The notes under the pieces were generated by a model. It saw nothing but the letters and a program-made list of their open reading frames with translations. It was not told the origin of the DNA and searched no databases. Positions 9,666-16,208 of a DNA stretch of 16,306 nt are shown here, piece after piece. The position numbers and the translations under genes are program-made. The stretch comes from Pseudomonadota bacterium (GTDB lineage Bacteria > Pseudomonadota > Gammaproteobacteria > Steroidobacterales > Steroidobacteraceae), in assembly GCA_023433465.1 (NCBI GenBank), contig JAEZCR010000223.1, positions 1 through 16,306 on the forward strand, written 5' to 3'. Each line of letters opens with the position of its first letter. The first letter of the stretch is position 1.

Positions 9666-10816
9666 GGGGTAGCTCCTTCATCGGCGGCGTCGAGCCGGAG
9701 ACGCCGGGGTTCACGTTCGAGTAGTTCGAGATAACGGGTGGCGACGCCCGTGGTGTATTCGCGGCGCGCGAAATCGCGCGCCTGCTGGCCAATGTGTTCG
9801 CGGTAACCCTCGACCTCGAGCAGTTCGCGCAGGCCGTCGCGCATCTCGTCGATCGAGGTGGCGACGCGTCCCAGCTGCATGCGGCGCACGAGCCCGTCCG
9901 GGTCGAAGAAACTCACCACCGGCACGCCGCGGATCCAGGCCTGCAGGAAGGTGTTGGGAAAACCTTCGACGCTCGAGGTGTTGAGGAACACCTTCGCGCG
10001 ATCGAAGAGCGCGCCCGTGTCCTCGTAACGCACCGGCCCCAGCATCGTCACGTTCGGCAGGCGCGCCGCTGCCGCGGCCACGTCGTCGTAGTAAGTCTTG
10101 CCGCCCGGCATCGGTCCGCCCGCGAGCGTGAACCTGAGCTTCGGCAGATGGCGCGCGAGCTCGAGCGCGAGCTCCGGACGCTTCAGGCGCCGCAGGTTGC
10201 ACAACCACAGGACGTCGATGTCCTTCTCGACGCCGTTCACCGGGCGTGGCTGCTCGACGATCATGTTGACGACGCTGCTGTCGAGTCCGTGGTTCTTGCG
10301 CAGCATCTGCGCCTGCGCCTCGGTCTGCGCCGCGCGCACGTCGGCGCGCCGCAAGCCGAAGTCGTAGAGCTTGCGGTCGCGCCAGAAGCGGATGCGCGCG
10401 TGGACCTTCTCGCAGTCGCTGTCCGAGGCGACGCGGAACACGAAGCGGCGTTTCGCCGTGCGGCAGAACCAGGCCGTGATGCCCGTGAACGCGCCGGCGG
10501 GCGACTGGTAATAGACGTCGGCGTCGGCGTCCGTCAGCGCACCCACTACCCGGGTCGCGCGCGGATGGAAGAAACGGAAACCCGGAATCCCGGCCTCGCG
10601 CCGATGCGCGGCGATCGCTGTAATGCCGTCGATCACGCGCCTCTGCCCCTGGCCTTCGTCGTGCACGATGATCGACACGTCGTAGCCGAGATCGCGCCAC
10701 GCACGCGCGAGCAGCACGTGCTGAACGGACTCGCCGCCACCGTGTTGCAGGTCGCCGTTGCCCGACAACATGCCGTAAGAATCCAGCCCGACGATGCAGA
10801 TCTTCCTCAAGTTCAT
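9662..10816 (-). CDS. Glycosyltransferase, GT4-like (first of three)
   Basis: 384 residues, GT-B fold. N-terminal glycine-rich donor/acceptor loop QHGGGESVQ (24-32); second domain with LWLCNLRRLKRPELALELA (203-221), LAGGPMPGGKTYYDD (231-245) and LNTSSVEGFPNTFLQAW (278-294), where E284 and the following GFPN replace the usual EGxP region. It is more divergent than its two neighbours: the second glutamate of the usual EX7E pair is not obvious (position 292 is Q), so its mechanism or subfamily may differ. ATG at 10816 begins the conserved protein (MNLRKICIVGLDSYG) and overlaps the stop of the polymerase/ligase gene as ATGA. Likely an early transferase acting on the WcaJ product. Confidence 0.88.
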   Translation of the reverse strand: MNLRKICIVGLDSYGMLSGNGDLQHGGGESVQHVLLARAWRDLGYDVSIIVHDEGQGQRRVIDGITAIAAHRREAGIPGFRFFHPRATRVVGALTDADADVYYQSPAGAFTGITAWFCRTAKRRFVFRVASDSDCEKVHARIRFWRDRKLYDFGLRRADVRAAQTEAQAQMLRKNHGLDSSVVNMIVEQPRPVNGVEKDIDVLWLCNLRRLKRPELALELARHLPKLRFTLAGGPMPGGKTYYDDVAAAAARLPNVTMLGPVRYEDTGALFDRAKVFLNTSSVEGFPNTFLQAWIRGVPVVSFFDPDGLVRRMQLGRVATSIDEMRDGLRELLEVEGYREHIGQQARDFARREYTTGVATRYLELLEREPRRLRLDAADEGATP

Positions 10817-12141
10817 GCCCTCCGCCGCGCTCCGGCCCAGCCGTAGGGATCCGTCTGAATCGGACGCCCGCGCGGAGCGCGTTCGGTTTCGGGCGCCGTG
10901 ACGGGTGACTCCTGCACGCACAACACGACGCGCATGACCGCGCCGGTGTACATCCAGAAGTAGATCCAGGGGGTGTGCAGGTCCACGAAGAAGACGGCGC
11001 AGCTGATCGCGAGACCACCCAGCACGAATGCGATGAGCTGGCCGCGCGCCGGCTGGTCGGCGAGCAGGCTGGCGCGGCGCGCGCGCGCGATCGGGGAGAA
11101 CAGCAGGTAGCAGCCGGTGGCCAGGCCGACGAGCCCGAGGTTGAACCACAACGCGAGGTAATGGTTGTGAGGCGAGTAGTTGAACGGCATCGACCAGTAG
11201 ACGTTCCAGCCGAACCCCGTGACGAACGTTATCGGCGCCTCGTACATCGCGTGGAGCAGCGTGGCCCAGATCTCGCTGCGGCCCGAGCTCGCCACGCTGA
11301 TGTCGATGTGGCTCGTCTGCCCGAAGACGCGTTCGGTGAGCAGGCCGCCGTAATCCGAGAAGGCCAGCACGATCACGAGCGCGGCCACGGCGGCCGACGC
11401 CCAGCTGAACACGCGGCTGTAGGAGATCACCTGCCGGTATAGATAGGCGCCCACGGCGCACGCGAAGATGACGCCGACGAATCCGCCGCGCGATGCCGTG
11501 CCGGCGAGCGCCATCACCGACACCAGCGCTCCGCAGGACCAGAAGAATCGCCGGAAGCCGCGCGAGGCGACCGCCGCGGCGATCAATCCCGGCAGCAGGA
11601 GGATGATGTACGCGGCGTACTGGTTGGACTCGCCGATCGCGCCCTGCGTGCGACCGTCCACGCGTTCGGTGAACCCGAGATTGATGATGCCGGCGTTGTC
11701 GAGGACGGTGCCGAGATTGGCGAAGATCGCGCCGGCCAGGATCCACTTGATGACCTTGAGACCGTCCTCGATCGTGTGCACTCCGAACAGGAACACGAGG
11801 AAGAAGATGAAGTAGTCGATCAGCTGGCTCTTGAGCTTGATGCCACTCGCGACGAGGTCATAAGCCTGGTATTCGACGACCAGCGCGGCGACGAGCCAGG
11901 TGACGATCGCGTAGCCGATCTGGATGATGAACGCGCCCTGCAACGGACCGGCCGCCATCACCGACGTGCGGGCCATCACCATGCGCAGCGCGAGGAACGT
12001 CGCGAGCATGTAGATGACGAGATTCTTGGCCGAGAGGCCCGTGGTGATCGTGAGATCCCAGCGCAGGACTTCCGTCGTGAGCAGGAAGAACGACGCGATT
12101 CCGAGCAAAGTCGCCAGACAAATCCCCTTTTTCTGTATCAA
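10813..12141 (-). CDS. O-antigen ligase / Wzy-type polymerase family membrane protein
   Basis: About 442 residues and strongly hydrophobic, with roughly ten or more membrane segments (for example 9-24, 40-55, 66-90, 108-121, 131-143, 174-194, 200-215, 220-236, 245-262, 329-350, 369-387). The large periplasmic loop region holds SSGRSEIW (285-292) and SPHNHYLALW (323-332); the SPHNHYL pattern and GESNQYA (170-176) are hallmarks of the O-antigen ligase/Wzy_C family. It should join lipid-linked repeat units, or ligate glycan to an acceptor, on the periplasmic side. In an operon with a WcaJ-type primer, polymerisation (Wzy) is the simpler reading. The start is uncertain: an in-frame TGA lies immediately upstream, the only early start is TTG at 12141 with no clear Shine-Dalgarno, and a second TTG is at codon 12. 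The tail (410-442) is polar. Confidence 0.9.
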   Translation of the reverse strand: MIQKKGICLATLLGIASFFLLTTEVLRWDLTITTGLSAKNLVIYMLATFLALRMVMARTSVMAAGPLQGAFIIQIGYAIVTWLVAALVVEYQAYDLVASGIKLKSQLIDYFIFFLVFLFGVHTIEDGLKVIKWILAGAIFANLGTVLDNAGIINLGFTERVDGRTQGAIGESNQYAAYIILLLPGLIAAAVASRGFRRFFWSCGALVSVMALAGTASRGGFVGVIFACAVGAYLYRQVISYSRVFSWASAAVAALVIVLAFSDYGGLLTERVFGQTSHIDISVASSGRSEIWATLLHAMYEAPITFVTGFGWNVYWSMPFNYSPHNHYLALWFNLGLVGLATGCYLLFSPIARARRASLLADQPARGQLIAFVLGGLAISCAVFFVDLHTPWIYFWMYTGAVMRVVLCVQESPVTAPETERAPRGRPIQTDPYGWAGARRRA

Positions 12142-12154
12142 CCGTGTACACGGT
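12141..12154. promoter_or_regulatory. Perfect 14-bp palindrome in the sugar transferase/polymerase junction
   Basis: The sequence ACCGTGTACACGGT reads the same on both strands. It covers exactly the 12-base gap between the upstream TGA and the downstream TTG, plus one base on each side. It could be a protein-binding operator, or in RNA a short self-complementary element close to the polymerase start, which would fit the lack of a visible ribosome site there. Function is inferred only. Confidence 0.45.
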
Positions 12155-13593
12155 CAGTAAGCCCGATCCGTCCTGATCACGGTCACCACCGTGGCCAGGA
12201 GGATCTGCAGGTCCAGAAGCGGTGACCAGGTGCGCATGTATTCGAGATCGAACAGCACGCGCCTTTCCATGTCTTCGACCCGTGCGGTTTCGCCACGACA
12301 TCCGCGCACTTGCGCGAGACCCGTTATGCCCGGCAAAACCTTGTGTCTAACCATGTACCGTTTGATCAGCTTGCGGTATTCCTCGTTGTGAGCTACCGCA
12401 TGTGGGCGGGGTCCTACGAGACTCATGGTGCCCTGTAGAACATTGATGAGCTGGGGCAACTCGTCGAGCGACCAGCGCCGCAGCACGCGGCCGACGGGCG
12501 TCACGCGGCGATCCTGGCGCGACGCCTGCTTGATGCGCGACCCGTTCTCGCACACGGTCATCGTGCGGAATTTGTAGACGTCGATCTCGCGGCCGTCGAG
12601 CCCGTAACGCCGCTGCCGGAACAGCACGGGCCCCGGCGAGCTGCGCCGTACCGCGATGGCGATAGCTAGGAGCAGCGGCGAGATCACGACGATGCCGATG
12701 CTCGCGATCGCCACGTCCATGAGCCGCTTCACGAGGCCGCGATAACCGTGGAATGGCGTCTCGCACATCGCGACCACCGGCAATCCGAGGATTTCGCTGG
12801 TGCGTTGCTGGATCACGTCGAAGCCCGTGACGTCGGGGACGTAGTAGATGGATGCCGTGGTATCGCCGAGCTCGTGCACGAGCTCGCGCATGCGGCTCAC
12901 CTGCCCCGGGGGGATCGCGATGAAGATGACGTCGATGTTGCGCGAGTTGACGAACGAGGCGACGTCACCGAACGTACCGAGCAGTTGCGCGTGTTTCGCG
13001 CAGCCGAGCCGGTCGCTGCCGCGGTCGTCGAAGAACCCCGCCACCGTCATGCCGAGCTCGTGGTGTTGCGCGAGCCGCCGCGTGAGTTCCATCGAAGCTT
13101 GCGTGCAACCCACGATGATCGCGCGACGCGCATGAGTCGCGTCCATCAACAGGGCACGGGTGATGGTCTGCAACAGCAGCGTGAGTCCCACGAGCAGGAC
13201 CGGCGTGACGAGCACCCACGTGACGATCACGCGCCGCGAATACGTTTCCGAGTATTTGGTGACGTAACCGAGCGCGAGCAGCACGGCGACCAGCACGGCC
13301 CAGCGCAGAAGCAGGTTCGTCGAGAGCTCGAGGCGCGTCGAGACGATCTGGTGCGATTGATTGTGTGGCGGCAACACCGCGAGGGTGGCCATCGCGGCCA
13401 GGATCGACAGCACCACGAAGGGTTTGTCGTAATCCACGCCGAACAGCCGACACAGCGGATAGAACATGACGCCCGCGAGAACCGCGGGCAGCGCGTCCAT
13501 GAGCCACAACAGAACCGGCGCCACCAGGGACGTCCCGCGTTTGAAGATGATCGGCTGACTGACCTGGTAGGGGTAATGGTACTCGTGGCTCAT
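12154..13593 (-). CDS. WcaJ-type undecaprenyl-phosphate glucose (hexose) phosphotransferase
   Basis: 479 residues from the chosen start. Four or five membrane segments lie between about 20 and 150, then a cytoplasmic nucleotide-binding-like domain (RRAIIVGCTQ, 156-165; FFDDRG, 187-192), a further hydrophobic hairpin (about 292-315) and the bacterial sugar transferase domain: SPGPVLFRQRRYG (319-331), YKFRTM (340-345), RWSLDELPQLINVLQG (373-388), MSLVGPRPH (390-398) and PGITGLAQVRG (421-431). This family transfers a sugar 1-phosphate, often glucose, from UDP-sugar to undecaprenyl phosphate, which primes repeat-unit synthesis at the inner membrane. The frame is open to an ATG at 13671, but that longer version would translate through a terminator hairpin, so I choose ATG 13593 (MSHEYHYPYQ). 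Its AAGGGA (13607-13612) is 13 bases upstream, a little far. First gene of the operon. Confidence 0.92.
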   Translation of the reverse strand: MSHEYHYPYQVSQPIIFKRGTSLVAPVLLWLMDALPAVLAGVMFYPLCRLFGVDYDKPFVVLSILAAMATLAVLPPHNQSHQIVSTRLELSTNLLLRWAVLVAVLLALGYVTKYSETYSRRVIVTWVLVTPVLLVGLTLLLQTITRALLMDATHARRAIIVGCTQASMELTRRLAQHHELGMTVAGFFDDRGSDRLGCAKHAQLLGTFGDVASFVNSRNIDVIFIAIPPGQVSRMRELVHELGDTTASIYYVPDVTGFDVIQQRTSEILGLPVVAMCETPFHGYRGLVKRLMDVAIASIGIVVISPLLLAIAIAVRRSSPGPVLFRQRRYGLDGREIDVYKFRTMTVCENGSRIKQASRQDRRVTPVGRVLRRWSLDELPQLINVLQGTMSLVGPRPHAVAHNEEYRKLIKRYMVRHKVLPGITGLAQVRGCRGETARVEDMERRVLFDLEYMRTWSPLLDLQILLATVVTVIRTDRAY

Positions 13594-13630
13594 CGGCAGT
13601 CGCACGTCCCTTATGCTTATGAGCGATGAG
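13589..13630 (-). promoter_or_regulatory. Leader stem covering the sugar transferase start codon
   Basis: In the minus-strand RNA, CTCATCG (13624-13630) can pair perfectly with CGATGAG (13589-13595), which contains the ATG start of the WcaJ-type gene. The 28-base loop between them holds the likely ribosome site AAGGGA (13607-13612) and a direct repeat of CATAAG. The stem begins directly after the T-run of the terminator. A 7-bp stem this long-looped is only moderately stable, so a role in limiting translation is a hypothesis. Confidence 0.4.
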
Positions 13631-13663
13631 AATAAAAAAAGGCCGGCGTTGTTGACGCCGGCC
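13631..13663 (-). terminator. Rho-independent terminator after the pectate-lyase-like gene
   Basis: Reading the minus strand, a 9-bp perfect GC-rich stem (GGCCGGCGT with ACGCCGGCC, 13641-13663) with a 5-base loop is followed by seven T residues (13634-13640) and then ATT. It lies 61 bases after the stop of the gene at 13725. The T-run is on one side only, so it works for minus-strand transcripts. Because it ends only 37 bases before the next start codon, it may also act as an attenuator for the polysaccharide operon. Confidence 0.9.
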
Positions 13664-13724
13664 TGATCCATCGCTCCCTGCCACCCGACGATTACACGTC
13701 GCCGGTGCCGCTCCTACTTCGTCA

Positions 13725-15122
13725 TCATTGCACTGACACCGCCGGAGGCGCCGACGGACTCGTGGACTGCACCGTTCCGCATACCGCGGCGTCCAGCGCA
13801 TGGAGCCAGTTTTCGAGATTGGTGTAGCCATTCGACGCCACCGTGCTCGCGCTCGACGGCAGCGTGAGACGACGCGTGTTGCGCGCGATCGTCGGCCAGC
13901 CGCCGGCATTGAGATTGCAACGCGACGTGCCGTTCGACGACACGCAATTGATGATGCGGCCGCTGCGGTTGCGCACGGTGCTCACGATGCGCTTGTCGAC
14001 GCTGTCGCGATCCGCCGGACGCGCACCCGCGTAACGCAGCACGCGATCGTAGACGGCGTTGTTCGCCGTCGCGCGCGCGGTGAGGCCCGTGTTCCACACT
14101 GGCGGACTCGTGACCATCATTCCCGAGAACTCGCTGCCGGTGAACTGCAGCAGCGCCGAGCCGCTCTCCGGCGCGTGATTGTCGGCCTGGTGCACCCGGC
14201 CGCTCGTGGCGAGCGAGTATTCGCCGCTCGTGCGGATGTAGATAGGCCGCGTGCTGCGCGTGAAGTTGGCGCCGCGCAGGAACACGTTGCCCACGACCGA
14301 GCTGTTGGTCTGGCGGCCGCTCGCGCTCTGCAGGTCCACGTCCATGTTCGCGCGGTTGTACACCACGTTGTTCACGAACACGAGATTGCGCGCGCGCGAC
14401 AGCGGGTTGCGCTCGACGATGTGCGCGAACAGGTTGCCCACCACCGTAACGCGGCCCTGGCCAGAGTTGCTGCCGAGAATCAGGCCGTAGCCGTGACGCT
14501 CGATGCCGCTGCCGTCGTCGGTCGGATGAATCGACTGGTCGAGCGGCTCGGCGAAGATGTTGTTGCTGAGCGTGATGTTGTCGTAGTTGCCCCAGACGCT
14601 CGCGATCTCGTCGATCGCCCAGCTGAACGAGCAATGGTCGATCACGACGTTGCGCACGGGCCGCGTATCGCTGCCCTCGATCTTGAGCGCGTCGCGGTTG
14701 GACGGATCCGGACCGTTCGCGTCGTCGCCGACACGAATGCGCAGGTGCTGGACCAGGATGTCCGACGCCTGGATGCGCAGCGCGGCGCCGCGCAGCAGGA
14801 TGCCGGGCGACGGCGCGGTCTGGCCGGCGATCGTCAGGTTGTCGTTGCGGACCATGAGGTCGGTGGTGAGGCGGATCGTGCCCGAGACTTCGAACACGCA
14901 GACGCGCGGACCCGTGGCGTCGATACAGGCCTTGAGCGAGCCCGAGCCCGACGCGTTCAGGTTGGTCACGCGATGCACCGTGCCACCACGGCCCGCGGGG
15001 GTGTCGATGCCGAATCCGGCGCCACCCTGGACCACCGGCAGCGCTTGCGCGGCGATCGCGCCCAGCGATACCGTCGCGGCTGCTAACAACTTCATCTTGG
15101 TCCGGACACTAGCAAGCTTCAT
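13725..15122 (-). CDS. Exported pectate lyase-like parallel beta-helix protein
   Basis: 465 residues. A signal peptide is evident: positive MKLASVRTKMK, a hydrophobic stretch to about 24, and likely cleavage after AQA (27). The mature part starts with the usual polysaccharide lyase family 1 layout: GGAGFG (33-38), GGTVHRVTNLNASGSGSL (46-63), FEVSGTI (77-83), NLTIAGQTAP (95-104) and VIDHCSFSWAIDE (160-172). Repeated short strands with asparagine ladders (NNIF, GNLFAH, NNVVYN, GNVFLR) follow. The end has RDSVDKRIV (372-380) and NGYTNLENWLH (431-441), common at the end of these proteins. The family cleaves acidic polysaccharides by beta-elimination; the natural target here may be the neighbouring polymer, but this is inference. 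ATG 15122 has AGGGGA (15131-15136) eight bases upstream; Met10 is an alternative. It follows the lipoprotein gene by 47 bases with no terminator between. Confidence 0.88.
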   Translation of the reverse strand: MKLASVRTKMKLLAAATVSLGAIAAQALPVVQGGAGFGIDTPAGRGGTVHRVTNLNASGSGSLKACIDATGPRVCVFEVSGTIRLTTDLMVRNDNLTIAGQTAPSPGILLRGAALRIQASDILVQHLRIRVGDDANGPDPSNRDALKIEGSDTRPVRNVVIDHCSFSWAIDEIASVWGNYDNITLSNNIFAEPLDQSIHPTDDGSGIERHGYGLILGSNSGQGRVTVVGNLFAHIVERNPLSRARNLVFVNNVVYNRANMDVDLQSASGRQTNSSVVGNVFLRGANFTRSTRPIYIRTSGEYSLATSGRVHQADNHAPESGSALLQFTGSEFSGMMVTSPPVWNTGLTARATANNAVYDRVLRYAGARPADRDSVDKRIVSTVRNRSGRIINCVSSNGTSRCNLNAGGWPTIARNTRRLTLPSSASTVASNGYTNLENWLHALDAAVCGTVQSTSPSAPPAVSVQ

Positions 15123-15169
15123 TTAAGAAATCCCCTCGGAAAAAAGGAAGTCAGTCGTCGGATTGGGTG

Positions 15170-16027
15170 TCAGATCGACTTCTGGACGGCCACCGAAGGC
15201 GCGCCCTCGAGCCCGCCGGCATTCACCGCGCTCACGGCGAAGTACCAGACGCCGCCTTCGAGCGAGCTGATGGTGTACGAGGTCGCGGCCGGATCCTCGA
15301 TGTAGATGCTGTTGTCGAGATCGTCCGCGCTGCGGCCGTACGAGATGCGATAACCGGCCAGGTCATCGAGCGGCGAGCCATCGACCTTCGACGGCGGCAC
15401 GACCCACTGCAGGGAGGCGCCGCCCGCGACGGGCGTGCCCGCGGCGGTGACCACGATCGAGAACGGCGCGATGGAAGTCTGGTGTGCGCCATCCGCGACG
15501 GTCACGGTGATCGACTCGTGCGAACCGACGTGGCTCGCCGCCGGCGTGCCCGAGATGCGGCCGGTGGCCGGATCCAGCGTGGCCCAGGGCGGCAGGTTGG
15601 CGGCCGTGAACGTCAACGAATCGCCATCCGCATCCTCGGCGATGGGCTGGAACTGGTACAGCGCCCCGACAATAGCGGTCGATCCAGCCGTGCCCGTGAT
15701 CGTCGGCGCGGTGTTGCCCGCGGCGGGAGGATTCGGGGACGGTTCGGGAGTCGGCTCGGGCGTCGGAGTCGGCGTCGGAGCCGGCGTCGGAGCCGGAGTC
15801 GGGCTCGGCGTCGGATCCGGAGTCGGAGTCGGCGTGGGCGTGGGCGTGGGCGTGGGCGTGGGCGACGGCGTATCCGCCGGGGCTGACGCGGGCGGCGGGC
15901 TGTTGGACGAGCCGCTGCCACCACCGGTGGCGCTCTCGCCGCCGCCACCACCACCGCAACCCGCACCCAGCGCGATGACCGCGGCGGGTAGGAGCGCTCT
16001 TACGAAATTGCGCGCATCGAATTGCAT
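15170..16027 (-). CDS. Lipoprotein with Thr-Pro linker, putative Ig domain and fibronectin type III-like domain
   Basis: 285 residues from the chosen start. Signal peptide MQFDARNFVRALLPAAVIAL ends in a lipobox (LGAGC), giving a lipidated Cys24. Then come a Gly/Ser spacer (25-44), a Pro-rich linker of TP, SP, AP and EP pairs (about 45-101), a cadherin-like putative Ig domain (about 106-195: APTITG, YQFQPIAEDADGDSLTF, LPPWATLDPATGRISGTP) and a fibronectin III-like domain (about 203-283: LAGYRISYG, WYFAVSAVNAGGLEG). Putative Ig domains of this kind often bind carbohydrate or cell-surface partners. The protein is probably anchored in the outer membrane with the linker projecting outward. A longer start at 16057 has no ribosome site and would bury the signal peptide 10 residues deeper. 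The gene leads a two-gene unit with the pectate-lyase-like protein. Confidence 0.88.
   Translation of the reverse strand: MQFDARNFVRALLPAAVIALGAGCGGGGGGESATGGGSGSSNSPPPASAPADTPSPTPTPTPTPTPTPTPDPTPSPTPAPTPAPTPTPTPEPTPEPSPNPPAAGNTAPTITGTAGSTAIVGALYQFQPIAEDADGDSLTFTAANLPPWATLDPATGRISGTPAASHVGSHESITVTVADGAHQTSIAPFSIVVTAAGTPVAGGASLQWVVPPSKVDGSPLDDLAGYRISYGRSADDLDNSIYIEDPAATSYTISSLEGGVWYFAVSAVNAGGLEGAPSVAVQKSI
15728..15871 (-). repeat. Low-complexity Thr-Pro repeat DNA inside the lipoprotein gene
   Basis: This stretch encodes residues 53-100, almost entirely X-Pro pairs. On the plus strand it is built of 6-base units; five perfect GGCGTG copies stand at 15831-15860, followed by variants such as GGCGTC GGAGTC. 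A 6-base unit keeps the frame, so slippage would change linker length without breaking the gene. Confidence 0.85.
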
Positions 16028-16036
16028 CTGTCGGAA

Positions 16037-16042
16037 TCCTCC
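16037..16042 (-). promoter_or_regulatory. Ribosome binding site fixing the lipoprotein start
   Basis: The minus strand reads GGAGGA here, nine bases before the ATG at 16027. The upstream in-frame ATG at 16057 has no such site, so this decides the start. Confidence 0.8.
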
Positions 16043-16208
16043 GTCGAGCCCCTTCATGGACAGGAGGCGATTTAGGACTCCGCGTGCAAATGTTTCAGCG
16101 CGTTAGAAAAAAAGTGCCCTCCGACCCGCTCGTCTGCGGATCGCGACAACCGAATTAATTCAAATAGTTACGCTCCGTGAGCGTTACCGCCGCCCGGAAG
16201 AAATGTGA
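16043..16208 (-). promoter_or_regulatory. Gene-free leader and probable promoter region of the lipoprotein unit
   Basis: No convincing gene is seen here on either strand. The stretch is more AT-rich than its surroundings, with a run of seven A (plus strand, around 16106-16113), a perfect 10-base palindrome GAATTAATTC (16152-16161) and an imperfect inverted repeat (16167-16187: ACGCTC, three bases, GAGCGT, extended by two more pairs past one mismatch). These are the kind of elements found near promoters, but I cannot name clear -35/-10 boxes or a regulator. Confidence 0.4.

Larger units (their letters stand above)
1747..13593 (-). other. Eight-gene exopolysaccharide operon
   Basis: Eight genes run in one direction with almost no space. 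In order of transcription the junctions are: a 12-base gap (12142-12153), four consecutive ATGA overlaps (10813-10816, 9662-9665, 8454-8457, 7300-7303), a 21-base gap (5897-5917) and an 11-base overlap (3887-3897). Such overlaps favour translational coupling and a single transcript. Order of function: priming transferase, polymerase/ligase, three glycosyltransferases, adenylate-forming CapK-like enzyme, heparinase-family protein, debranching-enzyme-like protein. Wzx, Wza and Wzc homologues are absent from the window. No terminator is visible in the 110 bp after the last gene, so read-through into the poly-HAMP gene is possible. Confidence 0.8.

Noticed and set aside
8458..9792. In-frame N-terminal extension of the third glycosyltransferase, giving an 830-residue protein
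   Set aside because: The extra part is arginine-rich out-of-frame reading of the neighbouring glycosyltransferase gene. The conserved protein starts at the ATG in the ATGA overlap at 8457.
13594..13671. Longer start for the WcaJ-type transferase at ATG 13671
   Set aside because: The extra 26 codons run through the terminator hairpin and its T-run and do not resemble the family; the ATG at 13593 begins the recognisable protein.
13800..15086. Long plus-strand open frames opposite real genes, such as this one and those at 3815-5146 and 5195-6436
   Set aside because: They are rich in Arg, Ala and His, match no family I recognise and lie opposite clear protein-coding genes; open antisense frames are expected in high-GC DNA.
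13725..16027. PEP-CTERM/exosortase system, suggested by the type of polysaccharide cluster
   Set aside because: Neither secreted protein ends in a PEP motif with a hydrophobic tail and basic end, and no exosortase is present; the lipoprotein carries a lipobox instead.
16083..16098. Sigma-54 promoter-like sequence upstream of the lipoprotein gene (TTTGCA preceded by CGCTG)
   Set aside because: The required GG of the -24 element is missing at the right spacing, so the match is too weak to call.
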